A DNA stretch of 64,000 bases from Marinobacter sp. NP-4(2019) (lineage in GTDB: Bacteria; Pseudomonadota; Gammaproteobacteria; Pseudomonadales; Oleiphilaceae), in assembly GCF_003994855.1 (NCBI RefSeq), contig NZ_CP034142.1, positions 3,286,001 to 3,350,000 on the forward strand, read 5' to 3'. Positions 7,957 through 16,714 of this stretch are shown here, one piece after another. The translations under genes and the position numbers were made by a program. Below the pieces are notes generated by a model. It made no database searches and was not told where the DNA came from. It saw only the letters and a list, made by a program, of their open reading frames with translations. Every line of letters begins with the position of its first letter. Positions within the stretch are counted from its first letter, which is position 1.

Positions 7957-10900
7957 ATGCACCATTCTGCACCCTCCACGGGCGGACTCCGCCACGTCAG
8001 TCTCAACGATGTCTGGGAAAAAAATTCCGGCCCCGTCTATATGAACGGCAGCCAGGCCCTGGCCCGCTTACCCCTGCTGCAAGCCCAGCTTGATCAGGCC
8101 AACGGCCTCAATACCGCCGGCTTTATTTCCGGCTACCGCGGCTCTCCCCTGGGTGGTTTCGACAAGGTTCTGTGGAAAGCCCGTGACTACCTGAAACAAC
8201 AGAACATTCACTTTCTGCCAGGCATTAACGAAGACCTCGGCGCGACGGCCGTATGGGGCTCCCAGCAGGTCAATATTTTCGAAGGCGCCAAATACGATGG
8301 CGTGTTCAGCCTCTGGTACGGTAAAGGGCCCGGTGTGGATCGCACCGGCGATGTATTCAAGCACGCCAATGCCGCCGGCACCTCACGCTTCGGCGGGGTG
8401 CTCGCCGTGGCCGGTGATGACCATGCCTGTAAATCGTCCACCCTGCCCCACCAGAGTGACTACGGATTCATGGATGCCTCCATGCCAGTCCTGAACCCGG
8501 CAGGTATCCAGGACATTCTGGACATGGGCCTTTATGGCTGGGCCATGTCCCGTTTCAGCGGCTGCTGGATCGGCTTCAAGGCGCTGGCGGAAAACATGGA
8601 TTCCTCGATCTCCGCCAACCTGGACCTGAGCCGGATCAACATCCGCATTCCCAAGGATTTTCATCTGCCAGAAGGCGGCCTGAACTCACGCTGGCCGGAC
8701 AAGCCCATGGAGCAGGAAGAACGCCTGCACCGCTACAAGCTGGAAGCTGCCAAGGCATTCTGCCGCGCCAACCGGCTGGACCATACGGTCCTGGCGGCCA
8801 GCCATCCGAAGCTGGGCATCGTCACCACCGGCAAGGCCTACCTGGATGTAATCCAGGCTCTGGCAGACCTGGGGTTGGGTAAAGAAGAGCGAGAAGCCAT
8901 CGGGCTATGTGTCTATAAGGTCGCCATGCCCTGGCCGTTGGAGCCGGAAGGCATCTTCGAGTTCGCGTCCGGCCTGGAAGAAATCCTGGTGGTGGAGGAA
9001 AAACGCGGCCTGATTGAGGAGCAGATCAAGGCCCAGCTATACAGCTGGCAGGATCGGCTGCGTCCGACAGTCATCGGCAAACGCAATGACAAGGGTGAGG
9101 AATTACTGCCCTCCATTGCGGAGCTTACGCCAGCCATGGTGGCGCGGGCGATCGCCTCCCGCCTGGATGGCCGCCACTGCAGCGACACCCTGCGCAAGCG
9201 CCTGGATTTTCTCACGGAAAAGGAAAACAGCCTGGCACAACCGCGCGACCGCCTGGAGCGTACACCGCACTTTTGCTCCGGCTGCCCTCACAACACCTCC
9301 ACCCAGGTGCCCGAAGGCAGCCGCGCCCTGGGCGGGATTGGCTGCCACTACATGGCCACCTGGATGGAACGGGGAACCGACACCTTCACCCAGATGGGTG
9401 GTGAAGGCGTCACCTGGCTTGGTCAGGCGCCGTTTACCAATCAGAAACACGTATTTCAAAACCTGGGGGACGGCACCTATTTCCACTCCGGTGTGCTGGC
9501 CATTCGGGCCGCCATCGCCTCCGGCGCCAATATCACTTACAAAATTCTCTACAACGACGCGGTCGCCATGACCGGTGGCCAGCCGGTGGATGGAACCCTG
9601 ACCGTTCAACAGATCAGTCATCAGCTCTACGGTGAAGGCGTTCGACGCATTGCGGTCGTCAGCGACGACATCGACAAATACCCGTCGCGGGCGGATTTCG
9701 CCGACCGCACCACCTTCCATGATCGCGATGATCTGGACGCCGTGCAGCGGGAACTGCGTGAAATCGAAGGCTGCTCCGTCATCATCTACGACCAGACCTG
9801 TGCCGCCGAGAAACGCCGCCGGCGCAAACGCGGCACCATGGCGGACCCTGAGCAGCGGGTGATGATCCATTCCGACGTCTGTGAAGGCTGTGGCGACTGT
9901 GGAATCCAGTCCAACTGCCTGTCAATCCTGCCCAAGGAAACTGACGCCGGCCGCAAACGCACCATCGATCAGTCCGCCTGTAACAAGGATTTCTCCTGCG
10001 TACGCGGTTTCTGCCCGAGCTTTGTCACCGTCAAGGGTGGCAAGCTGAAGAAGCCCGCGGGCGTCAGCGCCAACGTAGACTTCCCCGAACTGCCCGAGCC
10101 GACACCCGTTTCCGGCAGCGATCCCTATGGCATCCTGCTCACGGGTGTGGGCGGCACTGGCGTGGTCACCGTCAGTGCGCTGCTGGGCATGGCCGCGCAT
10201 ATCGAGGGCAAAGGCGTGTCGGTGCTGGACCAGACCGGCCTGGCGCAGAAGTTCGGTGCCGTGGTGAGTCATATCCGCATCAGTGACCATCAGGACAACA
10301 TTCACGCCGTGCGCATTCCGGCCGGTGAAGCGGACCTGATGCTAGCCTTCGACCTGATGGTGGCAGCCACCGACGACGCCCTGGCGAAACTGGACAACCG
10401 CTTTTCCCGCGCAGTGGTCAACGCCGAACCGGCCATGCCGGCGGCCTTCACCCGCGACCCCGATATACAGTTCCCGGGCGAGTCCATGGAACAGAGTGTA
10501 CGTGATGCCTGCCGTCCCGAAGGTAGCTGGTTCCTGGATGCCGGTGGTCTCGCCAAGGCACTGATGGCGGATGGCATGGCAGTGAACCTGTTTACCGTGG
10601 GCTTCGCCTACCAACAGGGGCTTCTGCCGCTGAAGGCCGAGTCAATTGAACGGGCCATCGAACTCAACAATGTGGCCATCGAGAAGAATAAACAGGCGTT
10701 CCTCTGGGGCCGTCGGGCAGCCCATGATCTCGAGCGGGTGAAGACGCTGGCATTTCCCGAGCCGAAGGGGGCCGGCGTACAGACCGTCCAGATCATGGAA
10801 ACCACCGACCAACTTATCGAACGTAACAAAGCGCACCTGACCGACTATCAGAACACCGCCCTGGCGAAGCGCTATGAGAAGCTGGTGCGCGACGCTGAAA

Positions 10901-11469
10901 CGGTGATCTCCCAGAAACTGGGCCGCGACCCGGTATTGTTCCGCGCCATTGCCGAGAACTACGCCAGGGTCCTGGCCTATAAGGACGAGTACGAAGTGGC
11001 CCGCCTGTTCAGCAACGGCAGTCTGCGCAAGCAGCTCGAAGAAGAATTCGAGGGCGAGGTGGAACTGGAGTTCAACCTGGCGCCGCCACTGCTCAGCCGT
11101 GCCAGAAACGGTGAGCGGCCGAAGAAGCTCAAGTTCGGCCCCTGGATGGAAACCCTGTTCGCGTTACTGGCCAAGGCACGCGGCCTGCGTGGTACCCCCC
11201 TGGACCCGTTCGGCTACACCGCAGACCGCCGCCTGGAGCGCAAACTGATTCGCGAGTACGAGGCAGACATCGCCTTCCTGCTCAAGCACCTGAACAGTGA
11301 TCTCGCGGACGAAGCCCGCAGGCTTGCCAGCCTGCCCTCCAGGATCCGTGGCTATGGCCCGGTAAAGGAAGGTGCCTACGAAGCAACCCGGAAAGAACGC
11401 TCACAATTACGAGCAGCTCTGAACCCGAATGCATCTGAGCATCAACAAATTGCCAGTGCTGCTGTCTAA
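7957..11469 (+). CDS. indolepyruvate/2-oxoacid:ferredoxin oxidoreductase, single-chain fusion
   Basis: An 1170-aa enzyme that oxidatively decarboxylates aryl- or branched 2-oxoacids to acyl-CoA with ferredoxin as acceptor. Domain order: pyruvate-binding alpha domain (GYRGSPLGGFD, about 55), thiamine-diphosphate domain (CPHNTS; NLGDGTYFHSG near 500; YNDAVAMTGGQP), a ferredoxin-like cysteine cluster (CEGCGDCG near 642 and further cysteines to CVRGFCPS), a gamma domain (GVGGTGVVTVSALLG near 730) and a C-terminal DUF6537-like region. The ATG at 7957 was chosen because AGAGGA precedes it and family homology starts there. Leucine dehydrogenase follows 69 bases downstream and could supply its 2-oxoacids. 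Confidence 0.9.
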   Translation: MHHSAPSTGGLRHVSLNDVWEKNSGPVYMNGSQALARLPLLQAQLDQANGLNTAGFISGYRGSPLGGFDKVLWKARDYLKQQNIHFLPGINEDLGATAVWGSQQVNIFEGAKYDGVFSLWYGKGPGVDRTGDVFKHANAAGTSRFGGVLAVAGDDHACKSSTLPHQSDYGFMDASMPVLNPAGIQDILDMGLYGWAMSRFSGCWIGFKALAENMDSSISANLDLSRINIRIPKDFHLPEGGLNSRWPDKPMEQEERLHRYKLEAAKAFCRANRLDHTVLAASHPKLGIVTTGKAYLDVIQALADLGLGKEEREAIGLCVYKVAMPWPLEPEGIFEFASGLEEILVVEEKRGLIEEQIKAQLYSWQDRLRPTVIGKRNDKGEELLPSIAELTPAMVARAIASRLDGRHCSDTLRKRLDFLTEKENSLAQPRDRLERTPHFCSGCPHNTSTQVPEGSRALGGIGCHYMATWMERGTDTFTQMGGEGVTWLGQAPFTNQKHVFQNLGDGTYFHSGVLAIRAAIASGANITYKILYNDAVAMTGGQPVDGTLTVQQISHQLYGEGVRRIAVVSDDIDKYPSRADFADRTTFHDRDDLDAVQRELREIEGCSVIIYDQTCAAEKRRRRKRGTMADPEQRVMIHSDVCEGCGDCGIQSNCLSILPKETDAGRKRTIDQSACNKDFSCVRGFCPSFVTVKGGKLKKPAGVSANVDFPELPEPTPVSGSDPYGILLTGVGGTGVVTVSALLGMAAHIEGKGVSVLDQTGLAQKFGAVVSHIRISDHQDNIHAVRIPAGEADLMLAFDLMVAATDDALAKLDNRFSRAVVNAEPAMPAAFTRDPDIQFPGESMEQSVRDACRPEGSWFLDAGGLAKALMADGMAVNLFTVGFAYQQGLLPLKAESIERAIELNNVAIEKNKQAFLWGRRAAHDLERVKTLAFPEPKGAGVQTVQIMETTDQLIERNKAHLTDYQNTALAKRYEKLVRDAETVISQKLGRDPVLFRAIAENYARVLAYKDEYEVARLFSNGSLRKQLEEEFEGEVELEFNLAPPLLSRARNGERPKKLKFGPWMETLFALLAKARGLRGTPLDPFGYTADRRLERKLIREYEADIAFLLKHLNSDLADEARRLASLPSRIRGYGPVKEGAYEATRKERSQLRAALNPNASEHQQIASAAV

Positions 11470-11538
11470 CCCATAACAAAACCGGTTGCCGCAGGCCCCA
11501 AAAGGGTAGCGGCGGCCTTCAAAGAGAGGTGAAACGCC

Positions 11539-12639
11539 ATGAACGTATTCAGCCATCCCGAGTTCGATAACCACGAACACCTGTCCTTCTTCTGCGATCC
11601 GGAAACAGGACTCAAGGCCATAGTTGCCATTCACAACACCTCCCGGGGCCCCGCCCTTGGTGGTTGCCGCATGTTCCCCTATGCCAGCGACGAGGAAGCC
11701 GTGTGGGATGTTCTGCGCCTGTCGAAGGGGATGACCTACAAGTCCGCCCTGGCCAACCTGGATCTGGGGGGTGGCAAGTCCGTCATCATCGGCGACCCGC
11801 GCAAAGACAAAACCGAAGCGATGCTGGAGGCTATGGGCCGCCACCTGGAAAGCCTGGGCGGTCGCTACATCGCGGCCGAGGATTCCGGCACCAGCGTGCC
11901 CGACCTGAAAGTCATGGGCAGGCACACCCGACATGTGGCCGGGATCTCACAGCACATTGGCTTCGACGGCAAGCCCAGCAACGGTGATCCGTCACCGGCC
12001 ACCGCCTACGGCACCTTCATCGGCCTGAAAGCAGCCGTCAGGCATAAGCTTGGTCGTTCCGACCTCGCTGGCCTGAAGGTCGCTATCCAGGGCATCGGAA
12101 ACGTCGGCTTTCGCCTCGCGCGGCACCTGAAGGAGGCTGGCGCCGAACTGTGGGTCTACGACATCCACGCGGACAACATGCAACGCGCCATTGATGAACT
12201 GGGGGCCAAGCCGGCCACCGCGGAAGACATCCTGTTCCTGCCGGTGGATGTCATCGCCCCCTGTGCCATGGGTGCGGTTCTGAACGATGAAAGCATTCCG
12301 CAAATCAAGGCTACCGTGGTCGCTGGCGCAGCCAACAACCTGTTGGAACGCCCGGACCACGACCAGGCACTGATGGACCGCGGCATTCTCTATGCCCCGG
12401 ATTTCGCCATCAATGCCGGCGGCATAATTGATGTGTCCTACGAGCGAACCGGCGCTGCCCCCGAGAAAGTCTGCGCCCACGTAGAGACCATCGGCGACAC
12501 ACTGAACGAGATCTTTACCCGCTCCGACCACAGCGGCAAGCCCACCGGGGCGATTGCCAACGAACTGGCGGAAGAGCGGTTCCGCAAGCACACCGCCCGC
12601 GTCGATGCGATGCAGGAACGGATGGCCCATGCCGGGTAG
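11539..12639 (+). CDS. leucine dehydrogenase (Glu/Leu/Phe/Val dehydrogenase family)
   Basis: A 366-aa NAD-dependent amino acid dehydrogenase. Key segments are GPALGGCRMFPY (about 34-45), the catalytic-lysine region SKGMTYKSALANLDLGGGKSV (K near 69 and 81), AEDSGTSV (about 114-121), and the dinucleotide fold GIGNVGFRLARHL (about 180-192). Length and pattern fit leucine dehydrogenase better than glutamate dehydrogenase. It deaminates branched-chain amino acids to 2-oxoacids, substrates for the oxidoreductase upstream. GAGAGG precedes the ATG. Confidence 0.88.
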   Translation: MNVFSHPEFDNHEHLSFFCDPETGLKAIVAIHNTSRGPALGGCRMFPYASDEEAVWDVLRLSKGMTYKSALANLDLGGGKSVIIGDPRKDKTEAMLEAMGRHLESLGGRYIAAEDSGTSVPDLKVMGRHTRHVAGISQHIGFDGKPSNGDPSPATAYGTFIGLKAAVRHKLGRSDLAGLKVAIQGIGNVGFRLARHLKEAGAELWVYDIHADNMQRAIDELGAKPATAEDILFLPVDVIAPCAMGAVLNDESIPQIKATVVAGAANNLLERPDHDQALMDRGILYAPDFAINAGGIIDVSYERTGAAPEKVCAHVETIGDTLNEIFTRSDHSGKPTGAIANELAEERFRKHTARVDAMQERMAHAG

Positions 12640-12659
12640 TACACCGGGGCCATGTCTTT

Positions 12660-12684
12660 GAGGCCGCGAACCATTCGCGGCCTC
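12660..12684 (+). terminator. intercistronic hairpin
   Basis: An 11-bp perfect stem (12660-12670 with 12674-12684) has a three-base loop. It lies 20 bases after the leucine dehydrogenase stop. No T-run follows, so it may be an mRNA-processing or partial-termination hairpin between this gene and the transporter. Confidence 0.5.
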
Positions 12685-12724
12685 TGCTTCCCCAACAAAA
12701 ACAAGTACCAAGCAGGAGACAGCT

Positions 12725-14137
12725 ATGTCTGTATCACAATCAGGTTCTGCCACCTATTCCGGTGAGCTGGAAGGCTCCAACGCCAAGCGCGGCCTCTGGT
12801 CATCGCGCCTCGCCTTTATCCTCGCAGCCACCGGTTCCGCCGTTGGCCTCGGCAATATCTGGAAATTCCCCTATGTAACGGGTGAGAATGGCGGCGGCGC
12901 CTTTGTTCTCGTGTACCTTCTCTGTATCGCTATCGTGGGCATCCCCATCATGATGGCGGAAGTCATGATCGGCCGGCGCGGCGGCCACAGCCCGGTTAAC
13001 AGTCTGCGCGCGATTACCCAACGGGATGGCCTCAAACCCGCCTGGAAACTGGTAGGCGCCGTGGGTGTTCTGGCAGGCTTCCTGATTCTGTCGTTCTATT
13101 CTGTTATTGGCGGCTGGGCCATTTCCTACGTCGGCACCACTGCCAGCGGCCAGCTCGCCGGACAATCCGCCGATGCGGTCGGCGCCATCTTCTCAGGGTT
13201 ACTCAGTAATCCGGTAACTCTGCTGGCGTGGCACACCCTGTTCATGGCACTGGTGATGTTTGTGGTTGCACGGGGCGTACGCTCCGGGCTGGAGCGGGCC
13301 GTCAGTATCCTGATGCCCGCACTGTTCGTGTTGTTGCTGATTGTGGTGGGCTACGCCATGACCACCGGGCACTTCGGCCAGGCCGCCGCGTTCCTGTTCC
13401 AGCCGGACTTCTCCAAACTGACCACGTCCGGCATCCTGGTGGCCCTCGGACACGCGTTCTTCACCCTGAGCCTGGGTATGGCAGTGATGATGGCCTACGG
13501 CTCCTATCTGCCCAAGAAAATCTCCATCGCCAAGACCTCCATCACCGTATCGGTGATCGACACTGGCGTGGCCCTGCTTGCCGGCCTGGCGATTTTCCCG
13601 ATCGTCTTCGCCAACGGCCTTGAACCGGGCGCTGGCCCCGGTCTGATCTTCCAGACACTGCCGCTGGCGTTTGGCCAGATGCCCATGGGCAGCCTGTTCG
13701 GCACCCTGTTCTTCGTGCTGCTGATTTTTGCCGCCTGGACATCCGGCATCTCCCTGCTGGAGCCCATCGTGGAATGGCTGGAAGAGCAGAAAGGCATGAA
13801 CCGGATGATCAGCACCCTGGGCGCAGGTTTTGTCTGCTGGGCACTGGGCATTGCTTCGATCCTGTCCCTGAACCTGTGGGCCGACTTCGCTCCCCTTGGC
13901 TTTATACCGATGCTGGAAGGCAAGACCATCTTCGACCTGCTGGACTTCTTCACCGCCAACATCCTGCTGCCGCTGGGCGGCCTGCTGGTTGCCCTGTTCG
14001 CCGGCTGGGTGATGTCGCGCCAGGCCATGGAGAACGAACTGTCGTTGTCAGAACCGATGTTCCGCCTGTGGTTCTTCACCATTCGCTTCGTAACACCGGT
14101 GGCCGTGGCCGTTGTGTTCCTCTACAACCTGACCTGA
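12725..14137 (+). CDS. neurotransmitter:sodium symporter (NSS/SNF) family transporter
   Basis: A 470-aa inner-membrane protein with about 11-12 hydrophobic segments. The first helix carries the NSS signature GSAVGLGNIWKFPYVTGENG (about 38-57), which forms the unwound sodium and substrate site, then GGGAFVLVYL. LeuT/TnaT-type members import amino acids with Na+, fitting a marine cell. AGGAGA precedes the ATG. Placed after leucine dehydrogenase, it probably feeds leucine, tryptophan or a related amino acid into the block; the substrate is not visible from sequence. Confidence 0.88.
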   Translation: MSVSQSGSATYSGELEGSNAKRGLWSSRLAFILAATGSAVGLGNIWKFPYVTGENGGGAFVLVYLLCIAIVGIPIMMAEVMIGRRGGHSPVNSLRAITQRDGLKPAWKLVGAVGVLAGFLILSFYSVIGGWAISYVGTTASGQLAGQSADAVGAIFSGLLSNPVTLLAWHTLFMALVMFVVARGVRSGLERAVSILMPALFVLLLIVVGYAMTTGHFGQAAAFLFQPDFSKLTTSGILVALGHAFFTLSLGMAVMMAYGSYLPKKISIAKTSITVSVIDTGVALLAGLAIFPIVFANGLEPGAGPGLIFQTLPLAFGQMPMGSLFGTLFFVLLIFAAWTSGISLLEPIVEWLEEQKGMNRMISTLGAGFVCWALGIASILSLNLWADFAPLGFIPMLEGKTIFDLLDFFTANILLPLGGLLVALFAGWVMSRQAMENELSLSEPMFRLWFFTIRFVTPVAVAVVFLYNLT

Positions 14138-14143
14138 TCCCAC

Positions 14144-14173
14144 AGAGGGGGTGGCAACCGTCACCCCCTCTTT
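14144..14173 (+). terminator. rho-independent terminator
   Basis: A 10-bp perfect stem (14144-14153 with 14162-14171), GC-rich with an eight-base loop, runs into TCTTTCTCTC seven bases after the transporter stop. It ends the amino-acid catabolic block. Confidence 0.75.
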
Positions 14174-14320
14174 CTCTCCCGATCTCTCCCGATTAGTTTC
14201 CTTATACCAAAGTATGACTTACCAACAGGTGACCGGATTCTGTCCCTTTATAACCGGACGGATAAGGGGTCGTCCCAGTATCGTTGGCACTGTAGGACAA
14301 TAAATCAGAGAGGTCACACC

Positions 14321-15148
14321 ATGACTGCAGTAACCGCATCGTTTCCCGTACGTCGCCAGGACTTCGGTTTTGAGGAAGTGCCACGGCACTGGGTCGACAG
14401 TGACCCGTTCATGACGCACCTGTTCAACGCCCTATCCGCCCTGTTTCCGGATGGCGAGCGCTTCTTCGTGGACAGTGTTCGTGCGGTACGTGACCAGATC
14501 AATGATCCGCAGCTACAGAAAGACATCGGCGCTTTCATCGGCCAGGAAGCCATGCACGCCAAAGAGCACGGTCACTTCAACGAAGGTGCGATTGAACAGG
14601 GCTTTGACATCAAGAAGCTGGAACGCTGGACCCGCGGATTCCTGTCAGTGAAGAATCTGCCGGGGCTGAACAACAAGCGGGTTCACCTCGCCGCGACCGT
14701 CGCTCTGGAACACTTCACCGGCATCCTGTCCGCCCAGCTACTCAAGCGCGAAGACATGGTCAATGCCATCGATCCGTCCATGCGCACCCTGTGGGCCTGG
14801 CACTGTATCGAAGAGAACGAGCATAAGGCCGTCGCCTTCGACACCTACGAGACGCTGTATGACAAAAGCGTGGTGGACTACGCTATCCGCATGGGCACCA
14901 TGGCACTGATCACCACCCTGATCATGGTGGCGATCCACTCCTTCATCGTGGAACTGATGCGCGAAGACAAGCAGTTGCTGAACCTGCGCTCCTGGGCCAA
15001 AGGCCTGAACCGCGTCTGGGGCCCGAAGGGCATGTTTACCGCGATCATTCCCGAGTACCTGGACTACTTCAAGCCAAGCTTCCACCCCTGGCAGCATGAC
15101 ACCAACTTCCTGCTGCGGAAGTGGCGCAAGCAGCTCGGTTACGACTGA
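14321..15148 (+). CDS. predicted metal-dependent hydrolase (PF10118 / COG3687)
   Basis: A 275-aa protein of the PF10118 family. Candidate metal ligands sit in helix segments FIGQEAMHAKEHGHFN (about 83-98) and AWHCIEENEHKAVAFD (about 159-174), an E..H spacing that recalls ferritin-like di-iron proteins. Other conserved pieces are DSDPFMTHLFNALSALFPDGERFF near the N-terminus. The substrate is unknown. GAGAGG precedes the ATG. It stands alone after a terminator and is convergent with the Sir2 gene. Confidence 0.82.
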   Translation: MTAVTASFPVRRQDFGFEEVPRHWVDSDPFMTHLFNALSALFPDGERFFVDSVRAVRDQINDPQLQKDIGAFIGQEAMHAKEHGHFNEGAIEQGFDIKKLERWTRGFLSVKNLPGLNNKRVHLAATVALEHFTGILSAQLLKREDMVNAIDPSMRTLWAWHCIEENEHKAVAFDTYETLYDKSVVDYAIRMGTMALITTLIMVAIHSFIVELMREDKQLLNLRSWAKGLNRVWGPKGMFTAIIPEYLDYFKPSFHPWQHDTNFLLRKWRKQLGYD

Positions 15149-15158
15149 AGCCCGCCAG

Positions 15159-15986
15159 TTAAAGCCGGTCGAGCGAGGCCCTCAGGGTCTCGCCGATTCC
15201 GGCATCCAGCTTCAACGCCACCATCTCATCTGCGCGGGTACGACCTCGTGTCAACGCCGCGATAGGCTTTCCCCACTCCCTGGCATAACGGCAGAAGCGA
15301 AACCCGGAATACACCATCAGGGACGAACCAATCACCAACAGACCGTCACTGGCCCTGAGCGTATCCAACGCCGTCGTTACCCGCTCTTTCGGCACAAAAT
15401 CCCCGAAGAACACCACATCCGGCTTGAGAATCCCGTCGCAGCGGGGGCAATCCGCCAGCCGAAACTCCGCAAAATCCACCTCCAGATCCGCATCCCCGTC
15501 CGGAGCCGTCTCTGCAGCAAAGTGACGAAACCCCGGATTCAGATCCGCGCAACGATCGTGCACCTCATCCCGGTCACACCGATACCCGCAGTCCATACAG
15601 ACCACCTGATCCGCGCGACCATGCAGGTCATTAACCGCCCGCGTGCCCGCCCGCTGATGCAAACGATCCACGTTCTGGGTCACCACCAGGGTGCTGTGAT
15701 TGAGTAATTCAAGATCGGAAATGAAATGATGAGCGGGGTTCGGACGGGCATTACGAATCACCGGCCAGCCAATCAGACTGCGCCCCCAATATCGACGACG
15801 CACCTCCGGACTGGTCATAAACGCCTGATGCTGAACCGGCTGCCTGCGCTTCCAGGCACCCTCGTGGTCACGATAATCGGGAATCCCCGAATCCGTACTG
15901 ACCCCCGCCCCGGTTAGAATCATCAGGCGGGGATAGCGATGGATAAACTCAGCCAGCTGCCGACCCGCCACCTCCGGATTCTCCAT
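15159..15986 (-). CDS. Sir2-family NAD-dependent protein deacylase
   Basis: A 275-aa sirtuin. It shows GAGVSTDSGIPDYRD (NAD binding, about 25-39), TQNVDRLHQRAG, the catalytic histidine in DLHGRADQVVC, two zinc cysteine pairs (CMDCG and CPRCDG) and the late IGSSLMVYSGF. It removes acyl groups from lysines using NAD. The ATG at 15986 follows GAGGAGG; the longer reading lacks one. Its start lies inside the last 38 bases of the DUF1415 gene, so translation of the two is coupled. Confidence 0.9.
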   Translation of the reverse strand: MENPEVAGRQLAEFIHRYPRLMILTGAGVSTDSGIPDYRDHEGAWKRRQPVQHQAFMTSPEVRRRYWGRSLIGWPVIRNARPNPAHHFISDLELLNHSTLVVTQNVDRLHQRAGTRAVNDLHGRADQVVCMDCGYRCDRDEVHDRCADLNPGFRHFAAETAPDGDADLEVDFAEFRLADCPRCDGILKPDVVFFGDFVPKERVTTALDTLRASDGLLVIGSSLMVYSGFRFCRYAREWGKPIAALTRGRTRADEMVALKLDAGIGETLRASLDRL

Positions 15987-16539
15987 CACAATCCTCCTCA
16001 CCGAAACAGGCGGCCAGCAAAGACCGCATCTTCTCGACACCCAGCTCTTCTACCCGCTGGATATTACGCTCCGGAATCCCCTCCGGATCGGGATACCCCG
16101 CAATCGCCCGCTCCAGACTCTCCTCCCGCAGCAGATGCAACATCGGAAACGGCGACCGATTGGTGTAATTCTCCGCATCATCCGGCCGGGTACCACCAAA
16201 CTGATACTGCGGATGGAAACTGGCCACCTGGTAAACCCCTTCCAGCTCCAGATACACCAACAGCCCATCCGCCGCGTCCAGGAATTCATTGTAAAGCGCA
16301 AAATCCTGCAACACACCCGGATGGATCAGCAGCGTGGTTTCAACATCCGGTTCGTCCTCCAGACGCTGAAGCTCCGCATGCAGCGCCTGCAGAAGTTCCT
16401 CCTCTGTCTGCGCATCCGACACCACAAACCGCACCCGGTCCCTGACCAGCTCACGTTTGGCAAACGGGCACAGATTAAGGCCGACAACCACATCTTCGAC
16501 CCATTTTCGAGTCGCACTAATAATCCCGGCCTCATCCAT
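15949..16539 (-). CDS. DUF1415 domain-containing protein
   Basis: A 196-aa protein of the DUF1415 family. The opening TRKWVEDVVVGLNLCPFAKRE and the middle VYQVASFHPQYQFGG (about 108-122), then NRSPFPMLHLLREES (about 131-145), are characteristic. Function is unknown. The C-terminus is a Gly/Ser/Glu tail that overlaps the sirtuin start by 38 bases, so the tail may exist mainly to carry the downstream ribosome site. Confidence 0.85.
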   Translation of the reverse strand: MDEAGIISATRKWVEDVVVGLNLCPFAKRELVRDRVRFVVSDAQTEEELLQALHAELQRLEDEPDVETTLLIHPGVLQDFALYNEFLDAADGLLVYLELEGVYQVASFHPQYQFGGTRPDDAENYTNRSPFPMLHLLREESLERAIAGYPDPEGIPERNIQRVEELGVEKMRSLLAACFGEEDCDGESGGGGSAAG

Positions 16540-16580
16540 ACAATTTCTCTTTCAAGTTCGAAGACCACTCAATAGCATGA

Positions 16581-16692
16581 GCGGGCAGGTGGGCGTGTCT
16601 TTTCAAAACTGTGCGGAGCCATGGATGGCGGAGCCCAAGCGCCCCATGGATGGGCTTGAGCGTGTTTTGAAAAGACACGCCCACCTGCCCGC
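16581..16692. repeat. 29-bp perfect inverted repeat with structured loop
   Basis: Arms at 16581-16609 and 16664-16692 are exact reverse complements over 29 bases. The 54-base interior holds two related near-palindromes around GCCATGGATGGC and CCCATGGATGGG, so the single strand can fold into a branched structure. It sits between the ybiT stop and the DUF1415 start on the minus strand. It could be a terminator, a dispersed REP/BIME-like element or a relic of a small mobile element. No T-run follows the stem. Confidence 0.85.
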
Positions 16693-16714
16693 CGACTCCA
16701 AGACCCGAAGACGA

